DNA of 17,206 nucleotides, from positions 1-17,206 of the forward strand of contig CATMOC010000010.1 of NCBI GenBank assembly GCA_950071955.1. Reading direction: 5' to 3'. Made by a program: the position numbers and the translations under genes. Positions 7,198 to 16,135 of this stretch are shown in pieces; within the stretch, counting starts at the first letter, position 1; each line of letters begins with the position of its first letter. This DNA comes from an uncultured Mesorhizobium sp. GTDB taxonomy: Bacteria > Pseudomonadota > Alphaproteobacteria > Rhizobiales > Rhizobiaceae. The notes beneath the pieces were generated by a model. That model had not been told where the DNA came from and made no database searches. It saw only the letters and a program-made list of their open reading frames with translations.

Positions 7198-7389
7198 ATG
7201 GCGAAGCTCGTTACCCGACCCAACATCCGCGCACCGGACGATTTCTACGCCGACCTGCTCGCGCTGCACGAAGGCCGCAGCAAGGAGGAGAGCGACGCCG
7301 TCAACGCGCGGCTGATCCTGATCCTCGCCAACCACATCGGCGACCGCGAGGTACTAGCCGAGGCGATGGAGGCCGCGAAGGTGGAGTAA
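7198..7389 (+). CDS. DUF2783 family small protein
   Basis: This protein of about 63 residues has a central conserved pattern, PDDFYADLLALHEG and NARLILILANHIGDREVL, that I recognise as the DUF2783 family. These are small helical proteins of unknown function usually found next to flavin monooxygenase genes. Three in-frame ATGs exist. ATG 7183 overlaps the monooxygenase stop (ATGA). ATG 7198 has AGGGGG (7186-7191) six bases upstream and gives the cleaner N-terminus MAKLVTRPN, so it is preferred. Tight coupling to the monooxygenase suggests a partner or accessory subunit, which is inference. There is no signal peptide or membrane segment. It converges on mutS with 36 bases between and no obvious terminator. 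Confidence 0.8.
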   Translation: MAKLVTRPNIRAPDDFYADLLALHEGRSKEESDAVNARLILILANHIGDREVLAEAMEAAKVE

Positions 7390-7425
7390 CCGGTCTCGGG
7401 CGTCGCCACCTGCTCGCCTGTCCGG

Positions 7426-10158
7426 CTAGCGTTTTCCGCTGGTCAGCGCCTTGAGCCGGTAGACTGCTTCCAGTGCCTCCTTCGGCGTCATCTCGTCCGG
7501 GTGCAGCGACGCAACTGCCTCGGACAGGGCATCATTCTTAGCCGGCTTTTTTTCTTCGCGACGAACGGCGGCTGAGAACAGCGGCAGGTCATCGATCAGG
7601 CGGTTGGTCCTGCCCGAAACCTCTCCCTGCTCAAGCTGTTCGAGCACCGCGCGCGCGCGCGTCACGACCGCCTCGGGCAGGCCGGCCAGCCGCGCGACCT
7701 GCACGCCATAGGAGCGGTCGGCCGCTCCCTTGCCGACCTCGTGCAGGAACACGACGTCGCCTTCCCATTCCTTCACCCGCATGGTCACGTTGGAAAGGCG
7801 CGGCAGTTTATCCGCCAGCGCCGTCATCTCGTGGAAGTGCGTGGCGAAAATGGCGCGACAGCGATTGTGCTCGTGCAGGTATTCCACCGCGGCCCAGGCG
7901 ATCGACAGGCCGTCGAACGTGGCGGTGCCTCGCCCGATCTCATCAAGGATCACCAGCGAACGCTCGCCCGCCTGGTTCAGGATAGCCGCCGTCTCCACCA
8001 TCTCGACCATGAAGGTCGACCGCCCGCGGGCGAGATCGTCCGAGGCGCCGACGCGCGAAAACAGCCTGTCGACGACGCCGATATGGGCGCTCTGCGCCGG
8101 AACGTGGCTGCCCATCTGGGCCATCACAGCGATCAGCGCGTTCTGGCGCAGGAAGGTCGACTTGCCGCCCATGTTCGGGCCGGTCAGGAGCCAGATGGCG
8201 CCATGCTTTGATCCCTGCGCAGGAGAGAGATCGCAGTCGTTGGCGACGAAGGGTTCCGCCGCCTGCCGCCGCAGCGCCTGCTCGACCACCGGGTGACGGC
8301 CGCAGTCGACACGGAATTCGAGGCTCAGATCGACGCTCGGGCGGCAGTAATTCTCCTCCTCGGCAAGGACAGCGAGCGCGGCCGACACGTCGAGCGTGGC
8401 AAGCGCCGCCGCGGCATTCCGCAAAGTCTCGGCCGCCGCGACCGCTTCGGCAACAAGCGCATCGAAGATTTCCAGTTCGATTGCCAGAGCGCGTTCGGCG
8501 GCGTTGGCAATCTTCGTCTCCAATCCGGCCAGTTCCGTCGTCGTGAAGCGCATGGCGTTGGCCATCGTCTGGCGATGGATGAAGCGCGCTTTCGCCGCGT
8601 CCGACCCCATCATGATGGCCTGGTGGTTGGACGTCACCTCGATGTAGTAGCCGAGCACGTTGTTGTGCCGGATCTTCAGCGACCGGATGCCGGTCTCCGA
8701 TACAAGCGCCGCCTCCATTTCGGCGATCACCCGCCGGGCCTGGTCGCGCAGGCCGCGCATCTCGTCGAGTTCGGCATGACAGCCGGCACGCACGAAGCCG
8801 CCGTCGCGCTTCAAGAGCGGCATCTCGTCGGCGAGCGCGGCGCCGAGATGTTCCCCGAACGGCCGTGGGAGGGAGCGCAGCCCGCTCACTGCGTCCGTCG
8901 TTTCCCCGGGAAGCGCTAGGCCTTGGAAAAGTGCGGCGACCTCGGCCGCCGCCTCCATGCCGGCGCGCAGGGCGCCGAGGTCGCGCGGGCCGCCGCGATT
9001 GAGCGCCAGCCGGGAAAGCGCGCGCGGCATGTCGGGAGTGCCCTTCAGCGCCGCCCGCACGCTGTCGGCAAGCGTCCGCTCGGCCCGGAAGAAGGAGACC
9101 GAGTCCAGACGTCGGCCGATTTCGTCCCGATCGGTGGAGGGCGAGGTGAGGCGCTCGGCAAGCAGGCGTGCGCCACCGCCGGTCAGCGTCCGGTCGATGG
9201 CCTCGAAGAGCGCACCGCTGCGGCTGCCCGTAAGCGTCTTCACCAGTTCGAGATGCGCGCGCGTCGCAGGGTCGATGAACAGCGTCGACGCACCGTCCTG
9301 CCGGGACGGCGGCGTGAGCAGCGGCCGCTCGGCCTTCTGCGTACGCTCGACATAGCCGATCGCCGCGCCGATCGCCGAGAGTTCGGCGCGCGAGAAAAGC
9401 CCGAACCCGTCCAGCGTCGAGACGCCGTAGAAGCGGCCGGCCCGTTCCTCACAGGCGGAGGAATCGAACAGGCTCGGCGGCAGCGGCGTGACAGCGCGGC
9501 CGAGAACGTCGAACACCGAGCGGAACTCGGGATCGTGGAAGACCGGCTCCGCCACGATCAGTTCGCGCGGGTCGATGCGCATGATGTCGGCGAGCAGCCT
9601 GTCGCGCGTCGTGCCGGCCACGAGGAAAGAGCCGGTGGAGATGTCGATCCAGGCCAGCGCCAGATCCTCCTCGCCGCGAACACGGCCGAGCGCCATCAGG
9701 TAGTTCGACTCCGACGGCGCGAGCAGCTTCTCCTCGGTGATGGTGCCCGGCGTCACCAGCCGCACCACGTCGCGCTTCACCACGGATTTCGCGCCGCGCT
9801 TCTTCGCCTCGGCGGGATCCTCGATCTGCTCGCAGACGGCGACGCGATGGCCGAGGCCGATCAGCTTCTGCAGGTAGTCGTCCGCCGAATGCACCGGCAC
9901 GCCGCACATCGGGATGTCCTGGCCGAGATGCTTGCCACGCTTGGTCAGCGTGATGCCGAGCGCCCGGCTCGCCACCTCCGCGTCCTCGAAGAACAGCTCG
10001 TAGAAATCGCCCATGCGATAGAACAGCAGCGAGTCCGGGTTGGCCGACTTGATCTCGATGAACTGCTCCATCATCGGCGTCGGAGCCGAGGCAGGATCGG
10101 GGCGGATCGGGCGTTCCTGGTTCAAGGGGCGGGGCCGTCGGCTGTGAACGGGTCGCAC
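7426..10158 (-). CDS. mutS: DNA mismatch repair protein MutS
   Basis: MutS finds mispaired bases and small loops and signals to MutL. The frame gives 910 residues, a normal full length. The mismatch-reading Phe-x-Glu motif is F52-Y53-E54 in [10 protein letters not shown]. The C-terminal ATPase has Walker [10 protein letters not shown] (660-668), STFMVEM (714-720), Walker B LVILDE (735-740) and FATHFHE (771-777). All five MutS domains appear intact. The start is uncertain: GTG 10158 is the most upstream in-frame option and has no clear ribosome binding site. The conserved part begins near MMEQF at residue 29, so the first 25 or so residues (rich in Arg and Pro) may not all be translated. It is transcribed away from the malic enzyme gene, with a good promoter candidate at 10201-10229. 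Confidence 0.97.
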   Translation of the reverse strand: MRPVHSRRPRPLNQERPIRPDPASAPTPMMEQFIEIKSANPDSLLFYRMGDFYELFFEDAEVASRALGITLTKRGKHLGQDIPMCGVPVHSADDYLQKLIGLGHRVAVCEQIEDPAEAKKRGAKSVVKRDVVRLVTPGTITEEKLLAPSESNYLMALGRVRGEEDLALAWIDISTGSFLVAGTTRDRLLADIMRIDPRELIVAEPVFHDPEFRSVFDVLGRAVTPLPPSLFDSSACEERAGRFYGVSTLDGFGLFSRAELSAIGAAIGYVERTQKAERPLLTPPSRQDGASTLFIDPATRAHLELVKTLTGSRSGALFEAIDRTLTGGGARLLAERLTSPSTDRDEIGRRLDSVSFFRAERTLADSVRAALKGTPDMPRALSRLALNRGGPRDLGALRAGMEAAAEVAALFQGLALPGETTDAVSGLRSLPRPFGEHLGAALADEMPLLKRDGGFVRAGCHAELDEMRGLRDQARRVIAEMEAALVSETGIRSLKIRHNNVLGYYIEVTSNHQAIMMGSDAAKARFIHRQTMANAMRFTTTELAGLETKIANAAERALAIELEIFDALVAEAVAAAETLRNAAAALATLDVSAALAVLAEEENYCRPSVDLSLEFRVDCGRHPVVEQALRRQAAEPFVANDCDLSPAQGSKHGAIWLLTGPNMGGKSTFLRQNALIAVMAQMGSHVPAQSAHIGVVDRLFSRVGASDDLARGRSTFMVEMVETAAILNQAGERSLVILDEIGRGTATFDGLSIAWAAVEYLHEHNRCRAIFATHFHEMTALADKLPRLSNVTMRVKEWEGDVVFLHEVGKGAADRSYGVQVARLAGLPEAVVTRARAVLEQLEQGEVSGRTNRLIDDLPLFSAAVRREEKKPAKNDALSEAVASLHPDEMTPKEALEAVYRLKALTSGKR

Positions 10159-10200
10159 GAAAGCGTGCGCTCGTTCCTGCTTGGCGATTTACAGAGGCGA

Positions 10201-10229
10201 AGTGTAGCCTTAATCCGGTTGCTCCACAA
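10201..10229 (-). promoter_or_regulatory. Candidate mutS promoter
   Basis: On the minus strand TTGTGG (10229-10224) and TACACT (10206-10201) are separated by exactly 17 bases in a locally AT-richer patch. Transcription would start near 10194, about 36 bases before GTG 10158. This is the best sigma-70-like match in the mutS/malic enzyme divergent region. I found no equally good candidate facing the malic enzyme gene. Confidence 0.42.
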
Positions 10230-10241
10230 AAGAAGCATGCA

Positions 10242-10258
10242 CGCGCCGCAATGGCGCG
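10242..10258 (+). repeat. Short hairpin in the malic enzyme leader
   Basis: CGCGCC (10242-10247) and GGCGCG (10253-10258) form a perfect six-base-pair stem with a five-base loop. It ends four bases before the ribosome binding site GGGAGG (10263-10268). It could stabilise the leader or modulate ribosome access. No T-tract follows, so it is not a terminator. Confidence 0.35.
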
Positions 10259-10276
10259 GCTTGGGAGGGAAAGCCA

Positions 10277-12559
10277 ATGCCGGTCAAGGACACCAGCGAA
10301 CAGGGACCGTCGGTCAGCGCTCAGGAGGCGCTGGAGTTCCACTCCATGGGACGGCCCGGCAAACTGGAGATCAACCCGACCAAGCCGATGGCGACCCAGC
10401 GCGACCTGTCGCTCGCCTATTCGCCGGGCGTCGCCGTACCGGTCAAGGCGATCGCCGAAGACCCCAGCCGCGCCTTCGACTACACGACGCGAGGCAACAT
10501 GGTGGCGGTCATTTCCAACGGCACCGCGATCCTCGGCATGGGCAATCTCGGCGCGCTCGCTTCCAAGCCGGTGATGGAAGGCAAGGCGGTACTGTTCAAG
10601 CGCTTCGCCGACGTCGATTCGATCGATCTCGAGGTCGACACCGAGGACGCCGACGAGTTCGTCAACTGCGTGCGCTTTCTCGGCCCCTCCTTCGGCGGCA
10701 TCAACCTCGAAGACATCAAGGCGCCGGAGTGCTTCATCATCGAACAGCGGCTGCGCGAACTGATGGATATCCCCGTCTTCCACGACGACCAGCACGGGAC
10801 GGCGATCATTTCGGCGGCCGGCCTTATCAACGCCCTCGAGATCACCGGCCGCGACATGAAGACGGCGAAGCTCGTCTGCAACGGCGCGGGTGCGGCCGGC
10901 ATCGCCTGCATCGAACTGGTCAAGGCGATGGGCTTCTCGCCGCAGAACGTCATCCTCTGCGACACCAAGGGCGTCGTCTACCAGGGCCGCGAGGAGGGTA
11001 TGAACCAGTGGAAGTCGGCGCACGCGGTGAAGACCGACAAGCGCACGCTGGCCGAGGCGCTCGACGGCGCCGACATCGTCTTCGGCCTATCCGCGAAAGG
11101 GGCACTCACCCCGGCCATGATCCAGTCCATGGCCAAGGACCCGGTCATCTTCGCCATGGCGAATCCCGATCCCGAGATCACGCCGGAGGAAGTGGCGGAA
11201 ATCCGCACCGACGCCATCATGGCGACGGGACGGTCGGACTATCCCAACCAGGTCAACAACGTGCTGGGCTTCCCCTACATCTTTCGCGGTGCGCTCGACG
11301 TTCGCGCCACCACCATCAACGACGCCATGAAGGTGGCTGCGGCCGAAGCGCTCGCGGCACTTGCGCGGCAGGACGTGCCGGACGACGTCGCCGCCGCCTA
11401 CCAGGGCAACCGGCCGAAGTTCGGCCGCAACTACATCATCCCGGTTCCCTTCGACCCGCGCCTGATCTCCGCCATTCCCGTGGCGGTCGCCAAGGCGGCG
11501 ATGGACACGGGCGTAGCGCGCCGGCCTATCCTCGACATGGAGAAATACGCGCAGGAACTGTCGGCCCGCCGCGACCCGATCGCATCCACGCTCCAGCGCA
11601 TCTACGACCGCGTGCGCCGCCAGCCCAAGCGGGTCGTCTTCGCCGAGGGCGAGGAGGAGCAGGTCATGCGCGCCGCCGTCTCCTACGTGAACCAGCGGCT
11701 CGGCACCGCGATCCTCGTCGGCCGCGAGGATCAGATCAAGGAGACCGCCCGCAATGCCGGCGTCGACCTGAACAAGCCGGGCATCGAGATCATCAATGCC
11801 CGCCTTTCACGCCGCAACGCTGTCTATGCAGACTACCTCTACGAGCGCATGCAGCGAAAGGGTTACCTCTTCCGCGACTGCCAGCGGCTGATCAACAACG
11901 ACCGCAACCATTTCGCAGCAACCATGGTCGCGCTCGGCGACGCCGACGCCGTGGTGACCGGTGTCACGCGCAACTATTCGACCGCGCTGGACGACATAAG
12001 GCGTGTCATCGACGCCAAGCCCGGCCACCGGGTGATCGGCGCCTCCATCGTGCTGGCGCGCGGACGCACCGTCATCGTGGCAGACACCGCAGTGCACGAC
12101 ATGCCGAATTCCGAACAGATAGCCGACATAGCGGAGGAGGTGGCGAATTTCGCCCGGCGTATGGGTTACGAGCCGCGCGTGGCCATGCTCGCCTACTCGA
12201 CCTTCGGCCATCCGCCCGGCGAACGTTCGGAGCGGGTCATGGAAGCGGTCAAGATCCTCGACAAGCGCCGCGTCGATTTCGAATATGATGGCGAGATGGC
12301 GGCTGACGTGGCGCTCAACGCCAAGCTGATGCGGCAGTATCCGTTCTGCCGCCTGTCGGGCCCGGCGAACGTGCTGGTCATGCCGGCCTTCCATTCGGCC
12401 TCGATCGCCACGAAGATGCTTCAGGAACTTGGCGGTTCCATGGTGATCGGGCCGCTGCTGGTGGGGCTCAACAAGCCTGTCCAGATCGTCAGCCTGAACG
12501 CCAAGGACAGCGACATCGTCAACATGGCGGCGATCGCCGCCTACAGCGCCGGGTCATGA
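10277..12559 (+). CDS. maeB: Malic enzyme with C-terminal phosphotransacetylase-like domain
   Basis: This enzyme converts malate oxidatively to pyruvate and CO2, feeding gluconeogenesis and acetyl-CoA supply during growth on dicarboxylates. It has 760 residues in two parts. The malic enzyme domain (about 1-430) shows LSLAYSPGVAVPVKAI (catalytic Tyr48), GGINLEDIKAPECF, the metal-binding FHDDQHGTA and the nucleotide-binding GAGAAG (203-208). The second part, from about residue 451 (RVVFAEGEEEQVMRAA), is a phosphate acetyltransferase-like domain. This chimeric layout is typical of rhizobial Tme and Dme and of E. coli MaeB, where the tail is thought to be regulatory. The sequence alone does not let me choose NAD or NADP. 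GGGAGG (10263-10268) lies upstream of ATG 10277. The stop is four bases from that of the convergent channel gene. Confidence 0.96.
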   Translation: MPVKDTSEQGPSVSAQEALEFHSMGRPGKLEINPTKPMATQRDLSLAYSPGVAVPVKAIAEDPSRAFDYTTRGNMVAVISNGTAILGMGNLGALASKPVMEGKAVLFKRFADVDSIDLEVDTEDADEFVNCVRFLGPSFGGINLEDIKAPECFIIEQRLRELMDIPVFHDDQHGTAIISAAGLINALEITGRDMKTAKLVCNGAGAAGIACIELVKAMGFSPQNVILCDTKGVVYQGREEGMNQWKSAHAVKTDKRTLAEALDGADIVFGLSAKGALTPAMIQSMAKDPVIFAMANPDPEITPEEVAEIRTDAIMATGRSDYPNQVNNVLGFPYIFRGALDVRATTINDAMKVAAAEALAALARQDVPDDVAAAYQGNRPKFGRNYIIPVPFDPRLISAIPVAVAKAAMDTGVARRPILDMEKYAQELSARRDPIASTLQRIYDRVRRQPKRVVFAEGEEEQVMRAAVSYVNQRLGTAILVGREDQIKETARNAGVDLNKPGIEIINARLSRRNAVYADYLYERMQRKGYLFRDCQRLINNDRNHFAATMVALGDADAVVTGVTRNYSTALDDIRRVIDAKPGHRVIGASIVLARGRTVIVADTAVHDMPNSEQIADIAEEVANFARRMGYEPRVAMLAYSTFGHPPGERSERVMEAVKILDKRRVDFEYDGEMAADVALNAKLMRQYPFCRLSGPANVLVMPAFHSASIATKMLQELGGSMVIGPLLVGLNKPVQIVSLNAKDSDIVNMAAIAAYSAGS

Positions 12560-12563
12560 CGTA

Positions 12564-14840
12564 TCAGGTCTGAGGGTCGGGAACGTCGATTGTTTCCGTC
12601 AGCCGTTCCGGCTCGCTCTTCGCAGCGGGCGAGGAGCGGACGCGCAGGGGCGGCGCGTTGCCGTCCTTGCCCTCGCCCATGTAGACGGTGAGGTGCGGGA
12701 AGGGAATCTCGACGCCGGCCTCGTCCAGCACTTCCTTGACGACCTCGTTGTAGGCGCGGCCGACGCCCCATTGCGAGCCCGGCAGCGTCTTGATGCGCAC
12801 ACGAACGACGACGGCGGAATCGCCGAGCTCGTTGACGCCGAACATCTCGAGATCCCCGATGATGGCGTCCTTGTGCTCGCCCTCCCTCAGGCGTTCGAAG
12901 GCGACGCCGAGCAGGCGCTTCACCTCCTTGATGTCCTCCCGATAGGCGACCCCGATGTCGGCCACGTGATAGGAGAAGCCGCGCATGAAGTTGGTGACGG
13001 TGTCGACCGACGAGAACGGCACGATGTGATAGTTACCGTCGATGCTGCGCAGGCCGACCGAACGGACGGTGAGCTTCTCCACGACGCCGGTCGTGCTGCC
13101 CACGGTGACGACGTCGCCCTCGTTCATAGCGTTCTCGAACTGGATGAAGACGCCGGTGATGATGTCCTGCACCAGCTTCTGGGCGCCGAAGCCGATGGCG
13201 AGGCCGGCCACGCCCGCGCCGGCGATCAGCGGTCCGATGTTGACCCCGATCTGCGACAGGGCGAGCATCAGGCCGAGCACGATCAAGGTGACCAGCGCCG
13301 CGTTGCGGAACAGCGCCAGCAGCGTCCGTTCCCGCGCCGTCGGCACCGTCCCGAAGGATGGATTGAGCCTGTAATCGATCCACGACGAGACCGCCAGCCA
13401 CAGCACCAGGGCGATCAGGACCGTCAGGAACGCGCCGAACAACCCGCCGATGACCGACGACCCGGTCTCGCTGGCAGCCCATTCCACAACGTCCACCAGT
13501 TCCCAGATGTCGACCACCGCGAGCAGGAGGACCATAAGGATGATGAACCGGACGATCTTCAGGATTGTCGGCACGTAGTGGTTCAGCTGGCGCTCGAGCA
13601 GCGGCAGGCGCGCCTTCAGGTCCTCGGGCAGCCGCATGCCCCCGGTGATCGCGCGGCGGATGACCGCCATGACCAGCGCTGCCGCCGCAATCGCGATCAG
13701 CGTCTGCGCCGTCGAGACGAGCATGTATTCCATCGCGCGGTCGGGCCGCGTGACGGAGACCAGAAAGAGCGCCACGACGTAGAAGATTGCGAAGATGTGC
13801 CAGACGCCGCCGATGAGCTGAAGGGCGCGGCGCGACGAAATGCCGGGAAGTCCCTCGCCGTAGTCGCGGATGGCCTCGCCGACCTTGCTCTTCTTCTGCA
13901 GGATGATGACGATCGCCATCACGGCCGCGGTGATCTGGATCACCATGCGCAGTCCGCGGCCCGCCGCGAAAGACAGGGTGGAATTGGTGAAGGAGACGAA
14001 AAAGAGGATGCCGTAGCCGAGGAAGCCGGTCAGCCGCGCGCTCCAGAAATACCAGAAGTTCGCCTCGGTGTCGGTGATCCGCAGGACGCGCAGCCCGCCA
14101 TAGCGCGGCGCGAGAAGGAAACGCAGCGCGACCTTGATGGCCTCAACGACAAGGAAGGCATTGAGGAAGTAGGCAAGCTGGACCTGCATGCGACCCATCT
14201 CGGCACCGCTGAAGAGCGCGATGCCGTAGCCCGCCGCCCATGCGACGAGAATGATGGCGAGATCGATCAGCCCGCCAGCCAGACGATAGACCAGGCGTCC
14301 GACCGTCCCGACCCTTGCCGAACGCCGCTCCAGCGACGCGAAGGGGCGCCGGGCGAGGAGCCGCAGCAGATAGAAGATCGCAAAGGCCGCCGCTGCGACG
14401 AGGACCACGCGCAGCACCAGTGAACCGAAGGCTTCCCAGCCGATGGTGGTCGTGCCTTCGAGCAGTCCGGCGAGGCCGTAGACGGACCGGACGATCTGGA
14501 TACCGACCGCCGACGCCGCTTCGGCCGCGCCTTGCGTGTACGCGCCGATGCGCTGTGCCAGCGAAAGGGTCGGCGCGGCGGGCGCCGGTTGGGTGTCGGC
14601 GGATCTCGACGCCCCGGCCGCGCCGCGCAGGTACTCGATCAGCGCCGCGCGTCCCGCCGGGTCCTCCAGCGCTTGCACCAGCGCTTCGGCCAGCGCTGGA
14701 TCGATGCCCGCGCGCTCGCTGGATTGCTCCGCCGCAGCCTCCGTCTCTGGAAGGACCTGGGCGAATGCCGAAGCCGACGGGCCGAAGGCGAGGATCGCCG
14801 TCAGGAAAATGCTGAAAATGAGGCTGAGCGGGTTCGACAT
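12564..14840 (-). CDS. Large MscS-family mechanosensitive channel
   Basis: This 758-residue inner-membrane channel of the MscS family is likely to open under membrane tension and release solutes during osmotic downshock. From ATG 14840 it begins with a signal peptide (MSNPLSLIFSIFLTAILAF, probable cleavage after AFA). A periplasmic stretch of about 100 residues follows, then many hydrophobic segments. The pore helix and channel domain lie near the C-terminus: GAGVAGLAIGFGAQKLVQD at about 541-559, then FIQFENAMNEGDVV and FPHLTVYMGE. The extra N-terminal membrane helices place it with the large MscK/YbdG/YjeP-like group rather than small MscS. ATG 14840 is chosen because it starts the signal peptide. 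It lacks a ribosome binding site. A TTG 12 codons upstream is possible. Confidence 0.93.
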   Translation of the reverse strand: MSNPLSLIFSIFLTAILAFGPSASAFAQVLPETEAAAEQSSERAGIDPALAEALVQALEDPAGRAALIEYLRGAAGASRSADTQPAPAAPTLSLAQRIGAYTQGAAEAASAVGIQIVRSVYGLAGLLEGTTTIGWEAFGSLVLRVVLVAAAAFAIFYLLRLLARRPFASLERRSARVGTVGRLVYRLAGGLIDLAIILVAWAAGYGIALFSGAEMGRMQVQLAYFLNAFLVVEAIKVALRFLLAPRYGGLRVLRITDTEANFWYFWSARLTGFLGYGILFFVSFTNSTLSFAAGRGLRMVIQITAAVMAIVIILQKKSKVGEAIRDYGEGLPGISSRRALQLIGGVWHIFAIFYVVALFLVSVTRPDRAMEYMLVSTAQTLIAIAAAALVMAVIRRAITGGMRLPEDLKARLPLLERQLNHYVPTILKIVRFIILMVLLLAVVDIWELVDVVEWAASETGSSVIGGLFGAFLTVLIALVLWLAVSSWIDYRLNPSFGTVPTARERTLLALFRNAALVTLIVLGLMLALSQIGVNIGPLIAGAGVAGLAIGFGAQKLVQDIITGVFIQFENAMNEGDVVTVGSTTGVVEKLTVRSVGLRSIDGNYHIVPFSSVDTVTNFMRGFSYHVADIGVAYREDIKEVKRLLGVAFERLREGEHKDAIIGDLEMFGVNELGDSAVVVRVRIKTLPGSQWGVGRAYNEVVKEVLDEAGVEIPFPHLTVYMGEGKDGNAPPLRVRSSPAAKSEPERLTETIDVPDPQT

Positions 14841-14847
14841 CACGGTC

Positions 14848-14876
14848 CGGGTAGCCAATGAAGACTTGTAAGGCAA
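14848..14876 (-). promoter_or_regulatory. Weak candidate promoter for the MscS-family gene
   Basis: On the minus strand TTGCCT (14876-14871) and TACCCG (14853-14848) are 17 bases apart. The predicted transcript would start within a base or two of ATG 14840. That would make the mRNA leaderless and would explain the missing ribosome binding site. The -10 match is poor, so this is only a suggestion. Confidence 0.2.
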
Positions 14877-14892
14877 GTTTCGCCGGCGGCGC

Positions 14893-14929
14893 GACCGCGG
14901 ATCCCTCCCGGCGACCGCCAGACCGCGGA
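14893..14929. repeat. Two direct copies of GACCGCGGA
   Basis: The nine-base sequence GACCGCGGA occurs at 14893-14901 and 14921-14929, 28 bases apart, in the gap between the MscS-family gene and the PepSY-like gene. Each copy contains the palindrome CCGCGG. The copies could be regulator sites for the channel gene, or chance in GC-rich DNA. Confidence 0.3.
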
Positions 14930-14930
14930 C

Positions 14931-14962
14931 AAGAAAGCGGCCCGGAGTCGAGGCCGGGCCGC
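14931..14962 (-). terminator. Rho-independent terminator of the PepSY-like gene
   Basis: GCGGCCCGG (14937-14945) and CCGGGCCGC (14954-14962) form a perfect nine-base-pair GC stem with an eight-base loop. Read on the minus strand the stem is followed by TTTCTT (14936-14931). It begins 24 bases after the stop codon of the PepSY-like gene and is the clearest terminator in the window. It should separate that gene from the downstream MscS-family gene. Confidence 0.8.
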
Positions 14963-14986
14963 GTTTCGAAACGTCGACTGTCGGGA

Positions 14987-16105
14987 CTAGCTTCGGTCGA
15001 TGTACCGCACCGACATGTCGCGTCCGTCCGCCCTGATCTTGACTGAGAGGGGCCGGCCGGCCTGCGAGTAGCCTGCGAACTCATAGTAGATGTCGAGATC
15101 GCGCGTCAGGCTGCGGGTCGAATGGGCGACGCGGAAACGTCCGAGTTCATTGCGGACAACCCTGCGGACGGATTCTGGAACCGCTTCGAGCGGCACCGAC
15201 TGGTCGATCGAATGGATGCGACCGTTCGGCAGCACGTCGACTTCGACGCGGCGTCCGTTCTCCAGATCCTGCCCGGCGATCTCGATTACGCGCCGGCCGT
15301 CATCGATCTCGAACTCGTATGTGCTGAAGCGCGCATCCGGAACGGCGTAGCGCGCCGTCCTCAGTGCACGCCTGGCGAGTTCGGCGCGCCGCTCCTCGCG
15401 GGCGGTCTGGCGATCCGAGCCGCGCGAGGCCTGGCCGTCGCCCCGCATCGTTTCGCGATCACGCATCTGCCAGCCCGTATCTTCGTCGCGGGCGGCGGAT
15501 CGGCTGCTGCGGTCGGTTCGGTCCTGGCGGTTCACCGTCTCCTGTCCGGGACCTGCTCCGAGGTCCCAGCTCCTGTCGTCCTGGAACTGCTCGATGTCGC
15601 CGGGGACCTGTTCGCCCTCCTCGATGATGTCGCTGAAATCTTCCTGCTTCCCGCGATCGGTGCTTGCAGTGCGATCCTGACCGTCATTCATGCGGTTGCG
15701 GGTCTCGACGTCATCGTCGGCGACGTCGGGGATCGGAAGCAAGTCGGCGAGATCGCCGAATGTCCGGTCGTGCGAGGCCTGGGCATCCCGGTTTCTGTCA
15801 TCGGGACGATGCCACTCAGAAGGCTGCCCTCCGTCGTCGTCCGCCTCTGCGACGTCGGCACTCGCGCCGGGGTTGACGGGCGGATCGCCCATCGCATCGC
15901 GGACCGATCCATCGTTTCGGCCGGTCTCGTCGATCGCGTCGAGAATGTCCTCGCTTCGCAGGCCATTCTCTTCGGCCGTGTAGTCGGGACAGTTCATCTG
16001 CAACTGGGCGGTCGTGTCTTTCTGGCCTCCGCCGGAATCCTGCGCCATCGCGGGCGTCATGCCGATCGCCAGAACGCTGACTCCAGCCATCATAAGATGT
16101 CTCAC
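14987..16105 (-). CDS. Secreted PepSY-like protein with Asp/Arg-rich linker
   Basis: This 372-residue exported protein is of unknown function. GTG 16105 is chosen because GGGAGA lies about six bases upstream and because it begins a signal peptide (MRHLMMAGVSVLAIGMTPAMA, cleavage after residue 21). Residues about 50-245 are strongly charged and rich in Asp, Arg, Glu and Gln, probably disordered. The last 125 or so residues are globular. They contain two related beta-rich units (YEFEIDDGRRVIEIAG with VDVLPNGRIHSID, and YYEFAGYSQAGRPLSVKIR) that look like PepSY-like repeats, a fold found in periplasmic and secreted proteins that inhibit or bind other proteins. One cysteine remains in the mature N-terminus (MNCPDY). 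It diverges from ctaG and ends in a strong terminator. I do not recognise the exact family. Confidence 0.72.
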   Translation of the reverse strand: MRHLMMAGVSVLAIGMTPAMAQDSGGGQKDTTAQLQMNCPDYTAEENGLRSEDILDAIDETGRNDGSVRDAMGDPPVNPGASADVAEADDDGGQPSEWHRPDDRNRDAQASHDRTFGDLADLLPIPDVADDDVETRNRMNDGQDRTASTDRGKQEDFSDIIEEGEQVPGDIEQFQDDRSWDLGAGPGQETVNRQDRTDRSSRSAARDEDTGWQMRDRETMRGDGQASRGSDRQTAREERRAELARRALRTARYAVPDARFSTYEFEIDDGRRVIEIAGQDLENGRRVEVDVLPNGRIHSIDQSVPLEAVPESVRRVVRNELGRFRVAHSTRSLTRDLDIYYEFAGYSQAGRPLSVKIRADGRDMSVRYIDRS

Positions 16106-16135
16106 TTTGCTCTCCCATATCTTTGCTGCGGGGGC

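Noticed and set aside
8923..12288. A 1121-codon plus-strand open frame spanning half of mutS, the divergent gap and most of maeB
   Set aside because: It is antisense to mutS and out of frame with maeB, and the protein is low-complexity Arg/Gly-rich. Both real genes are certain.
12693..14423. A 576-codon plus-strand open frame opposite the MscS-family gene
   Set aside because: It gives an Asp/Arg/His-rich low-complexity translation antisense to a clear channel gene with signal peptide and pore motif.
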